Part shown: positions 19,000 to 27,641 of the stretch, in pieces
Layout: each line of letters opens with the position of its first letter
How positions within the stretch are numbered: the first letter of the stretch is position 1
Source of the DNA: Kocuria soli
GTDB taxonomy: Bacteria > Actinomycetota > Actinomycetes > Actinomycetales > Micrococcaceae
Reading direction: 5' to 3'
DNA: 64,000 nt
Assembly (NCBI RefSeq): GCF_003797835.1
Contig: NZ_RKMF01000012.1
Location: forward strand, 1-64,000
Notes under the pieces: generated by a model
What the model was told of the DNA's origin: nothing
Seen by the model: the letters and a program-made list of their open reading frames with translations, nothing else
Databases searched by the model: none
Position numbers and translations under genes: made by a program

Positions 19000-19596
19000 T
19001 TGACCTCCCGTGACGACGCAGCGGCCGCCCCCAACCGGTTCGCCAGGACCGAAGGCCGCACCTGGGGGTACGACCCGAAGGCCGTGGATGCATTCTTCGA
19101 TCGTGTCGAGGCCACCCTGCAGGGGCAGCCTTCGGGCGAAATCCCCGACGACGCCGTCCGTGCCCAGGACGTGCGGGATGTCGCCTTCGGGCGGGCCCAC
19201 GGGGGATATGACCCCTCAGAGGTGGATCCGGCTCTGGACCGCGCCGAGGACGACCTGGTCGAACGCGAGGGCCAACAGTTCCTCCGGCAGCACGGTCGGG
19301 AAGCGTGGGAGGAACGGATCACCGAACTCACCGATCTCGTGTTCGGTCGCCTCCAACGCTCCGACGGCGAACGTTTCCGTACTCCCGCCGGAGCCAGTAC
19401 GCGCGGCTACGCGCGTGCCGACGTCGACGCCCTGTGTCACGAAATCGTCGAAGACCTGAGCCGTCACGAGACCGTCGATCCGGATCGGATCCGGACGGCG
19501 GTGTTCGGGCCGGCGGTGGGCGCAGACTCCTACGAAGAGCAACAGGTGGATGCGTTCCTGGACCGCACCGTGGAGCTCCTTCTGACTCTGCGCTGA
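19000..19596 (+). CDS. DivIVA-domain-like protein with repeated GYxxxxVDxFLDR units
   Basis: The 198-residue soluble protein is built from four degenerate repeats. Each has an aromatic/Gly turn then V-D-x-F/L-x-D-R: GYDPKAVDAFFDRVE, GYDPSEVDPALDRAE, GYARADVDALCHEIV and SYEEQQVDAFLDRTVE. This is the short DivIVA N-terminal motif reported in several actinobacterial proteins near this locus. DivIVA proteins recognise curved membrane and recruit wall-growth machinery, but this one lacks a long coiled coil, so its role is unclear. The start is TTG 19000 with ggcaggag upstream. It probably belongs to the cdsA transcription unit. Confidence 0.72.
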   Translation: MTSRDDAAAAPNRFARTEGRTWGYDPKAVDAFFDRVEATLQGQPSGEIPDDAVRAQDVRDVAFGRAHGGYDPSEVDPALDRAEDDLVEREGQQFLRQHGREAWEERITELTDLVFGRLQRSDGERFRTPAGASTRGYARADVDALCHEIVEDLSRHETVDPDRIRTAVFGPAVGADSYEEQQVDAFLDRTVELLLTLR

Positions 19597-19630
19597 GGGC
19601 GAGTCGCACAGAAATTTTTCACCTGTCTAG

Positions 19631-19674
19631 AAATGGTGTTTGACCCTGTCAGAAAGGGGTTGAGCACCATTTTT
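19631..19674 (+). terminator. Terminator after the DivIVA-like gene
   Basis: aaatggtg (19631-19638) pairs with caccattt (19665-19672), with partial inner pairing gaccc/ggggt, followed by a run of T. A good intrinsic terminator, unusual here for its A/T-rich base. Confidence 0.85.
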
Positions 19675-19709
19675 CGTGACGCATTCCAATGATTGTGTCG
19701 GCAAAAGGG

Positions 19710-19738
19710 TTGGTGGGGGACTGTCCTGCGGTTACTGT
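19710..19738 (+). promoter_or_regulatory. Candidate promoter of the DUF485-acetate symporter operon
   Basis: TTGGTG (19710-19715) and TACTGT (19733-19738) are separated by exactly 17 bases, with the expected start of transcription near 19745. The region lies after a terminator and before the first gene of the operon. Confidence 0.5.
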
Positions 19739-19752
19739 AAGCGAGTCCACAC

Positions 19753-19768
19753 TGTGACACCTGTCACA
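19753..19768 (+). promoter_or_regulatory. Crp/GlxR-type palindrome
   Basis: TGTGA-CACCTG-TCACA is a perfect match to the TGTGA-N6-TCACA consensus of Crp-family proteins, including actinobacterial Crp/GlxR. It lies just downstream of the candidate -10, so binding would more likely repress than activate. Acetate uptake genes are known Crp/GlxR targets in other actinobacteria. Confidence 0.65.
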
Positions 19769-19791
19769 CAAGCTCGTACGAGAGGTATCCC

Positions 19792-20169
19792 GTGTCAGAG
19801 CAACCCTCACCCGCCGAACCGACGGCCGAGGACTTTCAGGTGGCCCAAAGGTCGCCGGAATTCCAATCCCTCCGGTCCACCCACCGCAAATTTGTGGTGC
19901 CCATGACCATCTTCTTCCTGGTCTGGTTCATGCTCTACGTCCTGCTGTCGATCTACGCCACGGACTTCATGTCCACCAAGGTGATCGGCGACGTCAACCT
20001 GGGCATCATCCTTGGGCTCCTGCAGTTCGTCACCACGTTCGGAATCACCGCCCTCTACGTGGTCTTCGCCAACAAGAGCCTGGACCCGCAGGCGCAGGAT
20101 CTGCGTGAGGCCCTCGAATCGGGCGATTACGCCCGCACCCGCGGCCCCGTCGTCGGCAAGGAGGCCTGA
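19792..20169 (+). CDS. DUF485 membrane protein, partner of acetate symporter
   Basis: This 125-residue protein has a polar N-terminal third and two transmembrane helices (about 37-57 and 70-95), and carries the DUF485 pattern SPEFQSLRSTHRKFVVPMTI...FLVWFMLYVLL. DUF485 genes are nearly always placed before an SSS-family acetate/monocarboxylate symporter gene, as here with 3 bp between stop and start. They are thought to support the transporter, but the mechanism is not known. The start is GTG 19792. Confidence 0.9.
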   Translation: MSEQPSPAEPTAEDFQVAQRSPEFQSLRSTHRKFVVPMTIFFLVWFMLYVLLSIYATDFMSTKVIGDVNLGIILGLLQFVTTFGITALYVVFANKSLDPQAQDLREALESGDYARTRGPVVGKEA

Positions 20170-20172
20170 CAG

Positions 20173-21801
20173 ATGAACGTAATGCTTCCCGCTGCCGAAA
20201 AGGCGGCAACCACCACGGAGACCGTGGGCACGCCATGGCTCAACATGGCGATCTTCGCGGCATTCGTCGCCGTGACCATGGTCGTGGTGCTCCGTGCCTC
20301 CAAGAGCACCACCACGGCCGCTGACTACTACGCCGGTGGCCGTTCGTTCTCCGGTACCCAGAACGGGCTGGCGATCGCGGGCGACTACCTGTCCGCGGCT
20401 TCCTTCCTGGGCATCGTCGGGGCCATCGCCCTGCAGGGCTACGACGGATTCCTGTACTCCATCGGCTTCCTGGTGGCCTGGCTGGTCGCGCTGCTGCTCA
20501 TCGCCGAGCCGCTGCGGAACACCGGCAAGTTCACGATGGCCGACGTGCTGTCCTTCCGGCTCCGGCAGCGCCCCGTGCGCATTGCCGCCGCCACCTCCAC
20601 GCTGTGCGTGACCTTCTTCTACCTGCTGGCTCAGATGGCCGGCGCGGGCGCTCTGGTCTCCCTGCTCTTGGGTATCCATTCCCGGGTGGGGCAGTCCCTG
20701 GTCATCATCATCGTGGGTGCGTTGATGATCGCCTACGTGCTCATCGGTGGCATGAAGGGCACCACCTGGGTGCAGATCATCAAGGCCGTCCTGCTGGTCA
20801 GTGGTGTGGCCGTCATGACCCTGTGGTCCCTCGCCCTGTTCGGCTTCAACTTCTCCGACATGCTCGGCGAGGCCGTGTCCGTGGCCAAGGACCCGGCGAT
20901 CCTGGAACCGGGGCTCAAGTACGGGTTGTCGGACGTGACCAAGATCGACTTCATCTCCCTGGGCCTCGCTTTGGTCTTCGGCGCAGCCGGCCTTCCCCAC
21001 GTTCTGATGCGCTTCTACACCGTGCCCACCGCCAAGGAAGCTCGCAAGTCCGTGGTCTGGGCCATCGTGCTCATCGGCCTGTTCTACCTGTTCACCCTGG
21101 TGCTCGGCTTCGGTGCCGCCGCGCTGATCGGTGGCGAGCGGATCATGGCCGCCCCGGGCGGTGTGAACTCAGCGGCGCCGCTGCTGGCCTACGAGCTGGG
21201 TGGGTCCGTCCTGCTGGGCATCATCTCCGCCGTGGCCTTCGCGACCATCCTGGCCGTGGTGGCCGGTCTGGCGATCACCGCCTCGGCCTCCTTCGCTCAC
21301 GACATCTACTCGAACGTGATCAAGAAGGGGAAGTCCACGGGCAAGGAGGAGTTGAAGGTCGCCAAGATCACCGTGGTGGTCATCGGCATCGTCTCCATCC
21401 TGGGCGGCATCGGCGCCCAGGGGCAGAACGTGGCCTTCCTGGTGGCGCTGGCCTTCGCCGTCGCTGCCTCGGCCAACTTGCCGACCATCCTCTACTCGCT
21501 CTACTGGCGCGGATTCACCACGCGCGGAGCCGTGTGGTCGATGTACGGCGGCTTGATCATCTCCGTGGGACTCATTGCCTTCTCGCCGGTCATGTCCGGT
21601 GCGGAGACCTCCATGATTCCGGGCGCGGACTTCGCGGTGTTCCCGCTGAGCAACCCGGGCCTGATCTCGATTCCCGCGTCCTTCCTGCTGGGCTTCATCG
21701 GTTCCAAGACCGATCCCTACAAGGAGAGCGTGGAGAAGCAGGCCGAGATGGAAGTTCGCTCCATGACCGGTGTGGGTGCGGAGGCTCCCGTCCAGCACTG
21801 A
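20173..21801 (+). CDS. actP: Cation/acetate symporter (SSS family)
   Basis: The 542-residue protein has about thirteen transmembrane helices and the sodium:solute symporter signature. DYYAGGRSFSGTQNGLAIAGDYLSAASFLGI (split) and GAAGLPHVLMRFYTV are diagnostic of ActP/MctC-type acetate permeases. It probably imports acetate, and perhaps propionate or pyruvate, with Na+ or H+. Translation is closely tied to the upstream DUF485 gene (ggaggcctgac before ATG 20173). The Crp/GlxR-like site upstream suggests carbon-source control. Confidence 0.9.
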   Translation: MNVMLPAAEKAATTTETVGTPWLNMAIFAAFVAVTMVVVLRASKSTTTAADYYAGGRSFSGTQNGLAIAGDYLSAASFLGIVGAIALQGYDGFLYSIGFLVAWLVALLLIAEPLRNTGKFTMADVLSFRLRQRPVRIAAATSTLCVTFFYLLAQMAGAGALVSLLLGIHSRVGQSLVIIIVGALMIAYVLIGGMKGTTWVQIIKAVLLVSGVAVMTLWSLALFGFNFSDMLGEAVSVAKDPAILEPGLKYGLSDVTKIDFISLGLALVFGAAGLPHVLMRFYTVPTAKEARKSVVWAIVLIGLFYLFTLVLGFGAAALIGGERIMAAPGGVNSAAPLLAYELGGSVLLGIISAVAFATILAVVAGLAITASASFAHDIYSNVIKKGKSTGKEELKVAKITVVVIGIVSILGGIGAQGQNVAFLVALAFAVAASANLPTILYSLYWRGFTTRGAVWSMYGGLIISVGLIAFSPVMSGAETSMIPGADFAVFPLSNPGLISIPASFLLGFIGSKTDPYKESVEKQAEMEVRSMTGVGAEAPVQH

Positions 21802-21823
21802 TCAACCGAGCACCTCCGGACAG

Positions 21824-21876
21824 CGAAACCCGCTGGGTGTGCCCCTCCAACGGGGACACGCAGCGGGTTTCGTCGT
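21824..21876 (+). terminator. Terminator after actP
   Basis: cgaaacccgctg (21824-21835) pairs perfectly with cagcgggtttcg (21861-21872), with additional inner pairing gtgtgcccc/ggggacac. Confidence 0.75.
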
Positions 21877-22037
21877 GTCAGGGCGTCGTGGTGGGCATGA
21901 GCCAGATCTCATCCGGGTTACGGGAATTGCAGGCGGAGTTCTTGTAACCTTGCTTTAAGCGTCAGCAATCAGCATACTGACGGAACTGTCCCCCACCACG
22001 GTCCCTCACGGCGCCGGGAACAGAAAGAGAGGCTCTC

Positions 22038-22322
22038 ATGATTGGCTCAATTATCGCCTGGATCGTCCTGGGCTTGATCGCCGGTGCGCTGGCAAAGCTC
22101 ATCATGCCCGGCAAGCAGGGCGGCGGCATCATCGCCACCATTCTGCTCGGCATCGTCGGCGCCTTCGTCGGCGGTTTGATCTCCATGGCCATCCCCGGCC
22201 TGAGCGGAGACGGATCGGTGATCTCCATCGGTTCGATCATCCTGGCAATCATCGGCGCACTGCTGGTGCTGTTCATCTGGGGCCTGATCGCAGGCCGCGG
22301 AAACCGCGCACCGCGCCGCTGA
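22038..22322 (+). CDS. GlsB/YeaQ/YmgE family small membrane protein
   Basis: The 94-residue protein has three short hydrophobic helices with Gly-rich turns: IIAWIVLGLIAGALAKLIMPG, then GGGIIATILLGIVGAFVGG, then a final helix and a basic tail NRAPRR. This is the transglycosylase-associated/GlsB family, often induced by envelope or general stress; its biochemical function is not established. agagaggct lies before the ATG. It stands alone between two terminators. Confidence 0.9.
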   Translation: MIGSIIAWIVLGLIAGALAKLIMPGKQGGGIIATILLGIVGAFVGGLISMAIPGLSGDGSVISIGSIILAIIGALLVLFIWGLIAGRGNRAPRR

Positions 22323-22345
22323 TCGCACAGTGAATCGGTGCCCCA

Positions 22346-22388
22346 GGGCGCGCCCGTCGGAAGCTTCCGGCGGGCGCGCCCCTTTTTC
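22346..22388 (+). terminator. Terminator after the GlsB/YeaQ gene
   Basis: gggcgcgcccg (about 22347-22357) pairs with cgggcgcgccc (about 22372-22382), with inner gtcggaag/cttccggc, and ends in cttttt. A classical intrinsic terminator. Confidence 0.9.
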
Positions 22389-22468
22389 GTGCACCCTTCG
22401 TGCACCGCGGCGGTGGTCCCGAGCCCCTGGATTGAAGGCGGTCCGAGTAGACGCGGCATACTGAACCC

Positions 22469-23758
22469 ATGCCTCCTGTCACCCCGTCCCGCGCTGCCTC
22501 TCCGTCGATGCCAGCTGCCCAGGGGCAGTGGGAGGCGTTGTTGTCCGACGGCGTACGCCGGGTCAGCATCCTGGGATCTACGGGATCGATCGGGACGCAG
22601 GCGCTCGACGTCGTCCGCAAGGCTCGCAAGGACGCGGGACAAGAGGTATTCCGGGTCGTGGCCTTGGCCGCCGGCGCCTCGAACCTCAAGCTTCTGGCAC
22701 GTCAGGCCGTGGAGACCCGAGCGGAGCTGGTCGCCACCAGCGGGGACGCCGATGCGGCGGCCCAGCTGGCGGACTCGATCTCCAACCTGGCGGGGATACT
22801 TGATGCCGGGCATTACCGCCCGCGCATCATTCACGGCCCGGAGGCTGCGACCCGAGCGGCCGCCGTCGAGGATGCCGACCTGGTCCTCAACGGCATCACG
22901 GGGTCCATCGGGTTGGCTCCGACGCTGGCGGCCCTGGAATCGAACAAGCTCCTGGCCCTGGCCAACAAGGAATCCTTGATTGCCGGTGGCGCGCTGATTC
23001 ATCAAGCGGTCGCGGCGTCGACGCATGAAGACCCTCTGATTCCCGTGGACTCGGAGCATTCGGCTCTGGCACAGGCCCTGCGCTCCGGCAGCGCCACCGA
23101 GGTGGACCGGCTGATCCTCACGGCTTCCGGGGGCCCCTTCCGGGGCCGGACGCGGGAACAGCTGCGGGGTGTGAAACCTGCCGATGCCCTGGCCCATCCC
23201 ACGTGGGACATGGGACTCATGGTCACCACCAACTCGGCGACCATGGTCAACAAGGCCCTGGAGGTGCTTGAAGCGCACCTGCTGTTCGGCGTGGAACTGG
23301 ACCGGATCGACGTCGTCGTGCATCCCCAGTCCGTGGTGCATTCCATGGTGCAGTTCACGGACGGCTCCACCATGGCCCAGGCCTCCCCGCCGGACATGCG
23401 GTTGCCGATCGCGTTGGGACTGGGGTGGCCCCATCGAGTGCCGGGGGCGGCCACCCCGTGCGACTGGTCCCGGGCAACGCAATGGACCTTCGAGCCGCTG
23501 GACGAAGACGCGTTTCCCGCCGTGCGGCTCATCAAGGAGGCCGCCGCACGCGGAGCCACGGCGCCCGCGGTCTACAACGCGGCCAATGAACAGGCCGTGC
23601 TCGCCTTCCACGCGGGCCGCATCGGTTTCCTGGACATCGTGGACACGGTGGCCCGAGTGGTGGAGGAACACCAGGTGGCCGACGACCTCACGGTCAAGGC
23701 GGTCCTGGAGGCTGAACGATGGGCTCGGACTCGCGCGGACCAACTCCTGATCGACTGA
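22469..23758 (+). CDS. dxr: 1-deoxy-D-xylulose 5-phosphate reductoisomerase
   Basis: At 429 residues it is the second enzyme of the MEP isoprenoid pathway, making MEP from DXP with NADPH. The NADPH-binding [12 protein letters not shown] lies near residue 35. Metal and substrate motifs follow: [51 protein letters not shown] and [16 protein letters not shown]. The first 30 residues are a Pro/Ala/Ser-rich extension. With ispG downstream at 31980 it shows the organism uses the MEP pathway; the two genes, usually close in actinobacteria, are separated here by pfl, met and rseP genes. Confidence 0.97.
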   Translation: MPPVTPSRAASPSMPAAQGQWEALLSDGVRRVSILGSTGSIGTQALDVVRKARKDAGQEVFRVVALAAGASNLKLLARQAVETRAELVATSGDADAAAQLADSISNLAGILDAGHYRPRIIHGPEAATRAAAVEDADLVLNGITGSIGLAPTLAALESNKLLALANKESLIAGGALIHQAVAASTHEDPLIPVDSEHSALAQALRSGSATEVDRLILTASGGPFRGRTREQLRGVKPADALAHPTWDMGLMVTTNSATMVNKALEVLEAHLLFGVELDRIDVVVHPQSVVHSMVQFTDGSTMAQASPPDMRLPIALGLGWPHRVPGAATPCDWSRATQWTFEPLDEDAFPAVRLIKEAAARGATAPAVYNAANEQAVLAFHAGRIGFLDIVDTVARVVEEHQVADDLTVKAVLEAERWARTRADQLLID

Positions 23759-23780
23759 CCCTGAAGCACCTACTCCTCAT

Positions 23781-23841
23781 GTCGAGTGTGCAGTTTGATC
23801 GCCCCGGAGGGAGTCAGGGGCGATCAAACTGCACACTCGAC
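23781..23841. repeat. 25-bp perfect inverted repeat between dxr and pflA
   Basis: The arm at 23781-23805 (starting gtcgagtgtg, ending gatcgcccc) is the exact reverse complement of 23817-23841, with an 11-base loop. It stands between two convergent genes and could end transcription from both sides, but neither side has a U-tract. Confidence 0.9.
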
Positions 23842-23853
23842 GCGGGGGACGGC

Positions 23854-24816
23854 TCAGTACACGGTCAGCCCGCGGGCGCGGAACACTTCGCGCGCGGCCT
23901 CCGTCTGCTCCGACGACGGCGGCTGGACTCCCTTGAGCGAGTAGTCCAGGCCCAGTGAGGCCCACTTGTCCTCACCCATGTTGTGGAAGGGCAGAACCTC
24001 CACGCGTTCCACCGAGCCCCAGTTCTGCACGATGTCGGCCACGCCTCGAATGTTCTCCGGGGCATCCGTGAGCCCCGGGACCAGGACGAACCGGACCCAG
24101 ATCGGCTTGTTCAGGGCGGTCAAACGATCACCGAACGCGATCGTCGGGGCCAAGGACCGGCCGGTCGTCTCGTGGTACGTCGCCTCGTTGCCCGACTTGA
24201 CGTCCAACAGCACCAAGTCGACGTCGGCGAGCAGTTCGTCGTCGGCAACCCGTCCCAGGAATCCGGAGGTGTCCAGCGCCGTGTGGACGCCCATCTCCTT
24301 CGTCCCGCGCAGGATCCGGCGCACGAACTTGTGCTGGAACAGCGGCTCACCACCTGAAATGGTCAGCCCACCGCCGGAGGCGGAAAAGACCTTCCGGTAG
24401 CGCCTGATCCGTTTGAGCACCTCCTCGGCGGACTGCAGGGTTCCGTTCTTGAGCTGCATGGTGTCCGGGTTGTGGCAGTACTGACACTGCAACGGGCAGC
24501 CGGAGAGGAACAGCGTCATCCGGGTTCCTGGCCCGTCCACCGCCGTGACCAGTTCCCACGAATGGATCGAGCCCATGAGGCCGGCGTGCAGGGCCTGGAC
24601 CTTTTCGTGGTGTAGGGGGCGTCCGTCCGCGTCCAGAGGCAGGAGTTCTCGGTGCAGGTCGCCCAGGGTCTCGGGCAACCCCGACGCTGTGCCGCGGCGT
24701 CGGGGGAGCGGGAGATCCTGGGCCGCCCGCGGGGTCACGGCGTCGGTGGGGCGCAGTGCTGTGACCGAGCCCTCCGACGGCGTGAACCGGGGGTGGGTGG
24801 TACGGGTTCCGGGCAT
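23854..24816 (-). CDS. pflA: Pyruvate formate-lyase activating enzyme (radical SAM)
   Basis: The protein (320 residues) carries the radical-SAM cysteines C107-x3-C111-x2-C114 in SGCPLQCQYCHNPDT. The glycine-rich SAM-binding GGGLTISGGEPL and LLDVKSGNEATYHETTG typical of PflA follow. It generates the glycyl radical on PflB under anaerobic conditions. It is about 75 residues longer at the N terminus than E. coli PflA; Met81 in GSIHSWELVTAVDGPG is an internal alternative start, but a Shine-Dalgarno (agga) sits before the upstream ATG. It lies 14 bp after pflB in one operon. Confidence 0.95.
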   Translation of the reverse strand: MPGTRTTHPRFTPSEGSVTALRPTDAVTPRAAQDLPLPRRRGTASGLPETLGDLHRELLPLDADGRPLHHEKVQALHAGLMGSIHSWELVTAVDGPGTRMTLFLSGCPLQCQYCHNPDTMQLKNGTLQSAEEVLKRIRRYRKVFSASGGGLTISGGEPLFQHKFVRRILRGTKEMGVHTALDTSGFLGRVADDELLADVDLVLLDVKSGNEATYHETTGRSLAPTIAFGDRLTALNKPIWVRFVLVPGLTDAPENIRGVADIVQNWGSVERVEVLPFHNMGEDKWASLGLDYSLKGVQPPSSEQTEAAREVFRARGLTVY

Positions 24817-24830
24817 CTACGGAATCCTGA

Positions 24831-27110
24831 TCAGACGCGGTCGTGGAACGTGCGCGACAGGACGTCCAACTGCTGCTCACGGGTCAGGCGAACGAAGTTC
24901 ACGGCGTACCCGGAGACCCGCACCGTCAGCTGCGGGTAGTTCTCCGGGTGAGCCATGGCGTCCTCCAGGGTCTCCCGGTTCAATACGTTGACGTTCATGT
25001 GGTAGCCGTCGGAAACGTTCTGGGCATCCAGCAGACCCACCAGGTTGGTGATCTGCTCGTCCTTGGTGCGGCCCAAACCGGAGGGAACCACCGTGTTGGT
25101 CAGGGAAATGCCGTCCATGGCCTCGGCGAAGGGCAGTTTGGCCACCGACAGTGCAGAGGCCAACATCCCGTGAGTGTCCCGCCCGTTGGAGGGGTTGGCA
25201 CCCGGAGCGAACGGCTCGCCCGCGCGTCGACCGTCCGGGGTGTTACCGGTCTTCTTGCCGTAGACCACGTTGGAGGTGATTGTCAGGACCGACTGGGTGT
25301 GCACCGCGTCCCGGTAGGTGGGGTGACGGCGCACGCGCTCCATGAACTCGTGCACGATCTTGACCGCGATCTCGTCCACCCGGTCGTCGTCGTTGCCGTA
25401 GGCCGGGAACTCGCCGTCGATCTGGTAGTCGGTGACCAAACCGGACTGGTCACGGACCGGTCGAACCGTTGCGTACTTGATGGCGGACAGCGAATCCGCG
25501 GTCACGGAGAGCCCGGCAATGCCGCAGGCCATGGTGCGCAGCACGTTGCGGTCGTGCAGCGCCATCTCCAGGCGCTCGTAGGCGTACTTGTCGTGCATGT
25601 AGTGGATGCAGTTCAGGGCCTCCACGTACGTCGCGGCGAGCCAGTCCAACGTGACCAGGAACTTCTCCCACACGTCGTCGAACTCCAGCACCTCACCGAC
25701 GACGGCGGGGGACTCCGGAGCGATCTGCTTCCCGGAGATCTCGTCGCGGCCACCGTTGATCGCGTACAGCAGGGACTTGGCCACGTTCACGCGGGCTCCG
25801 AAGAACTGCATCTGCTTGCCCACGGTCATGGGGGAGACGCAGCAGGCGATGGCGGCGTCGTCACCGCAGGCACCGCGGATCAGCTCGTCCGATTCGAACT
25901 GGATGGCGGACGTGTCGATCGAAACCTGGGCGCAGTAGCGCTTGAAGCCTTCCGGAAGGTCCGCGGACCAGAAGACCGTCAGATTCGGTTCCGGGGCGGG
26001 TCCCAGGTTGTAGAGGGTCTGCAGGAACCGGAAAGAGGTCTTGGTGACCAGGGTCCGCCCGTCGGCACCCATGCCGCCGATGGATTCGGTGACCCAGGTG
26101 GGGTCCCCCGAGAACAGCTGGTCGTACTCCGGGGTCCGCAGGAAGCGCACGATCCGCAGCTTGATCACCAGGTCGTCCACGATCTCCTGGACTTCCGATT
26201 CCGTCAGCACCCCGTCAGCCAGGTCGCGGGAGAAGTACACGTCCAGGAACGCCGTGTTGCGCCCGAAGGACATGGCCGCGCCGTTCTGCTCCTTGACCGC
26301 GCCCAGGTAGGCGAAGTACAGCCACTGCACGGCTTCTGTCGCGTTGGTTGCGGGCTTGGAGATGTCGAACCCGTAGGAGGCTGCCATCTCCTGGAGCTCA
26401 CGCAGCGCGCGGATCTGCTCCGCGTTCTCCTCGCGCTCGCGGATGACCTTCTCGTCCGCGGCGTAGAGGTCGAGTTCGGCGCGTTCGCGCTGCTTGCCCT
26501 CCACCAGCGCGTCCACGCCGTACAGAGCCACGCGCCGGTAGTCGCCGATGATGCGACCGCGGCCGTAGGCATCCGGCAGGCCGGTCACCACGTGGGAGGA
26601 CCGTGCTGCGCGCACGTTGGGGGAGTAGACGTCGAAGACCCCGTCGTTGTGGGTCTTGCGATAGGTCGAGTAGATCTTCTCGAGCGTGGGATCCACGGGG
26701 TAGCCGTAGGTCTCCAGGGAATTCTTGGCCATGCGCCACCCGCCGTTGGGCATGATCGCGCGCTTGAGGGGAGCATCGGTCTGCAGGCCGACGACGATCT
26801 CCTGCTCGGCGTCGATGTAACCGGGCTTGTGGGAGGTGATGGTCGAGGGCGTGGTGGCATCGACGTCGTAGACGCCCTTCTCGCGCTCGGCCGGGAACAT
26901 CTCCAGCAGCTTCTGCCAGATGCCGGTGGTCCGAGCCGTGGCACCTTCCAGGAAAGCGGAGTCGCCGTCGTAGGGTGTGTAGTTGCGCTGGATGAAGTCG
27001 CGGACGTCGATCGAGTCCTGCCACGGACCTGCCTGGAAACCCCGCCAGGCTTGCGCGGCGGGGTCGAAACCCTCGTCGTGAACGGGGCGGTCTGTGGTCT
27101 GGGCGGTCAT
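24831..27110 (-). CDS. pflB: Formate C-acetyltransferase (pyruvate formate-lyase)
   Basis: At 759 residues this is a full-length PFL that converts pyruvate and CoA to acetyl-CoA and formate. The active-site Cys pair is C423-C424 in AIACCVSPM, and the glycyl radical site is G734 in RVSGYAVNF; both match the spacing of the E. coli enzyme. [12 protein letters not shown] and [19 protein letters not shown] are family landmarks. GGAGGAGG precedes the ATG. The enzyme is inactivated by oxygen, so it implies fermentative capability. The upstream 200 bp hold A/T-rich direct repeats but no clear FNR or Rex operator. Confidence 0.98.
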   Translation of the reverse strand: MTAQTTDRPVHDEGFDPAAQAWRGFQAGPWQDSIDVRDFIQRNYTPYDGDSAFLEGATARTTGIWQKLLEMFPAEREKGVYDVDATTPSTITSHKPGYIDAEQEIVVGLQTDAPLKRAIMPNGGWRMAKNSLETYGYPVDPTLEKIYSTYRKTHNDGVFDVYSPNVRAARSSHVVTGLPDAYGRGRIIGDYRRVALYGVDALVEGKQRERAELDLYAADEKVIREREENAEQIRALRELQEMAASYGFDISKPATNATEAVQWLYFAYLGAVKEQNGAAMSFGRNTAFLDVYFSRDLADGVLTESEVQEIVDDLVIKLRIVRFLRTPEYDQLFSGDPTWVTESIGGMGADGRTLVTKTSFRFLQTLYNLGPAPEPNLTVFWSADLPEGFKRYCAQVSIDTSAIQFESDELIRGACGDDAAIACCVSPMTVGKQMQFFGARVNVAKSLLYAINGGRDEISGKQIAPESPAVVGEVLEFDDVWEKFLVTLDWLAATYVEALNCIHYMHDKYAYERLEMALHDRNVLRTMACGIAGLSVTADSLSAIKYATVRPVRDQSGLVTDYQIDGEFPAYGNDDDRVDEIAVKIVHEFMERVRRHPTYRDAVHTQSVLTITSNVVYGKKTGNTPDGRRAGEPFAPGANPSNGRDTHGMLASALSVAKLPFAEAMDGISLTNTVVPSGLGRTKDEQITNLVGLLDAQNVSDGYHMNVNVLNRETLEDAMAHPENYPQLTVRVSGYAVNFVRLTREQQLDVLSRTFHDRV

Positions 27111-27427
27111 GTGGTCCTCCTCCGTGGGCAGGGGCCCGGATCCGGTGCCCGTGCAATCCGTGTGAGGCCACTTCTCGGGTCAGACGCGTCCTCACGTTCA
27201 CTTTCGAAGCTACGGAATCTCCTGCTGTGGTTCACCCGGGTTGCAGACGGTTTCCTTGGGTATTTCTGTGTTCATTTGTGTTTCAACTGTGCGCATGGCG
27301 TACATCCAGGTCGGTCGGTCTTTCCCGGCCGCAGCCCGAAGATGGATTCGTGTGTGAGGTTGCCCACGTTGTGTCGATCATTGCTGTGCGCAACGGCCAC
27401 GGGCCGCACGATGTTAAGATTTCGCGC
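27111..27427. other. Divergent promoter region between pflB and metQNI
   Basis: This region must carry the pflB promoter on the minus strand and the metQNI promoter on the plus strand. An A/T-richer patch near 27250-27300 contains two imperfect direct repeats, tgtgttca and tgtgtttca. A -10-like TAAGAT at 27415-27420 precedes the riboswitch by one transcription-start distance. No palindromic FNR or Rex site was seen. Confidence 0.4.
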
Positions 27428-27544
27428 AATGGATGACGAGTCCCGGCGAAAAGCTCTGGCTGACCGGGCGGCAACCCTCTGACGTGGTGGGGTGCCCCAG
27501 ATGAACATCCGGCTCCGGTCAACGGACCTGCGGCAAGCACGAAC
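27428..27544 (+). promoter_or_regulatory. SAM-IV riboswitch upstream of metQNI
   Basis: The closing stem ggatg (27431-27435)/catcc (27506-27510) brackets conserved SAM-IV blocks in order: gcggcaaccctc, then gtggtggggtgcccc, then atga. The downstream pseudoknot-side segment ends cctgcggcaagcac. This order and wording agree with actinobacterial SAM-IV RNAs as known from Mycobacterium and Streptomyces. It senses S-adenosylmethionine and normally shuts off the gene below. Here that is a methionine importer, which fits. The expression platform (27545-27641) is not obvious. Confidence 0.85.
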
Positions 27545-27641
27545 ATCGAGAAATGAGCCTTCCTCGGGCGCCTTCTGATCATCCTTCGTGCATGCGGCAC
27601 GGTCCCGGACCCCTGCATCACGAATGAAAGGCATACCCTCC

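Noticed and set aside
27111-27427. FNR or Rex operator upstream of pflB
   Set aside because: Only imperfect direct repeats tgtgttca/tgtgtttca are present; neither palindromic consensus is matched.
24843-27482. 879-residue plus-strand ORF opposite pflB
   Set aside because: Mirror frame of a high-GC gene; composition rich in Val/Gly/His/Arg with no recognisable domain, while the minus strand encodes a complete PflB.
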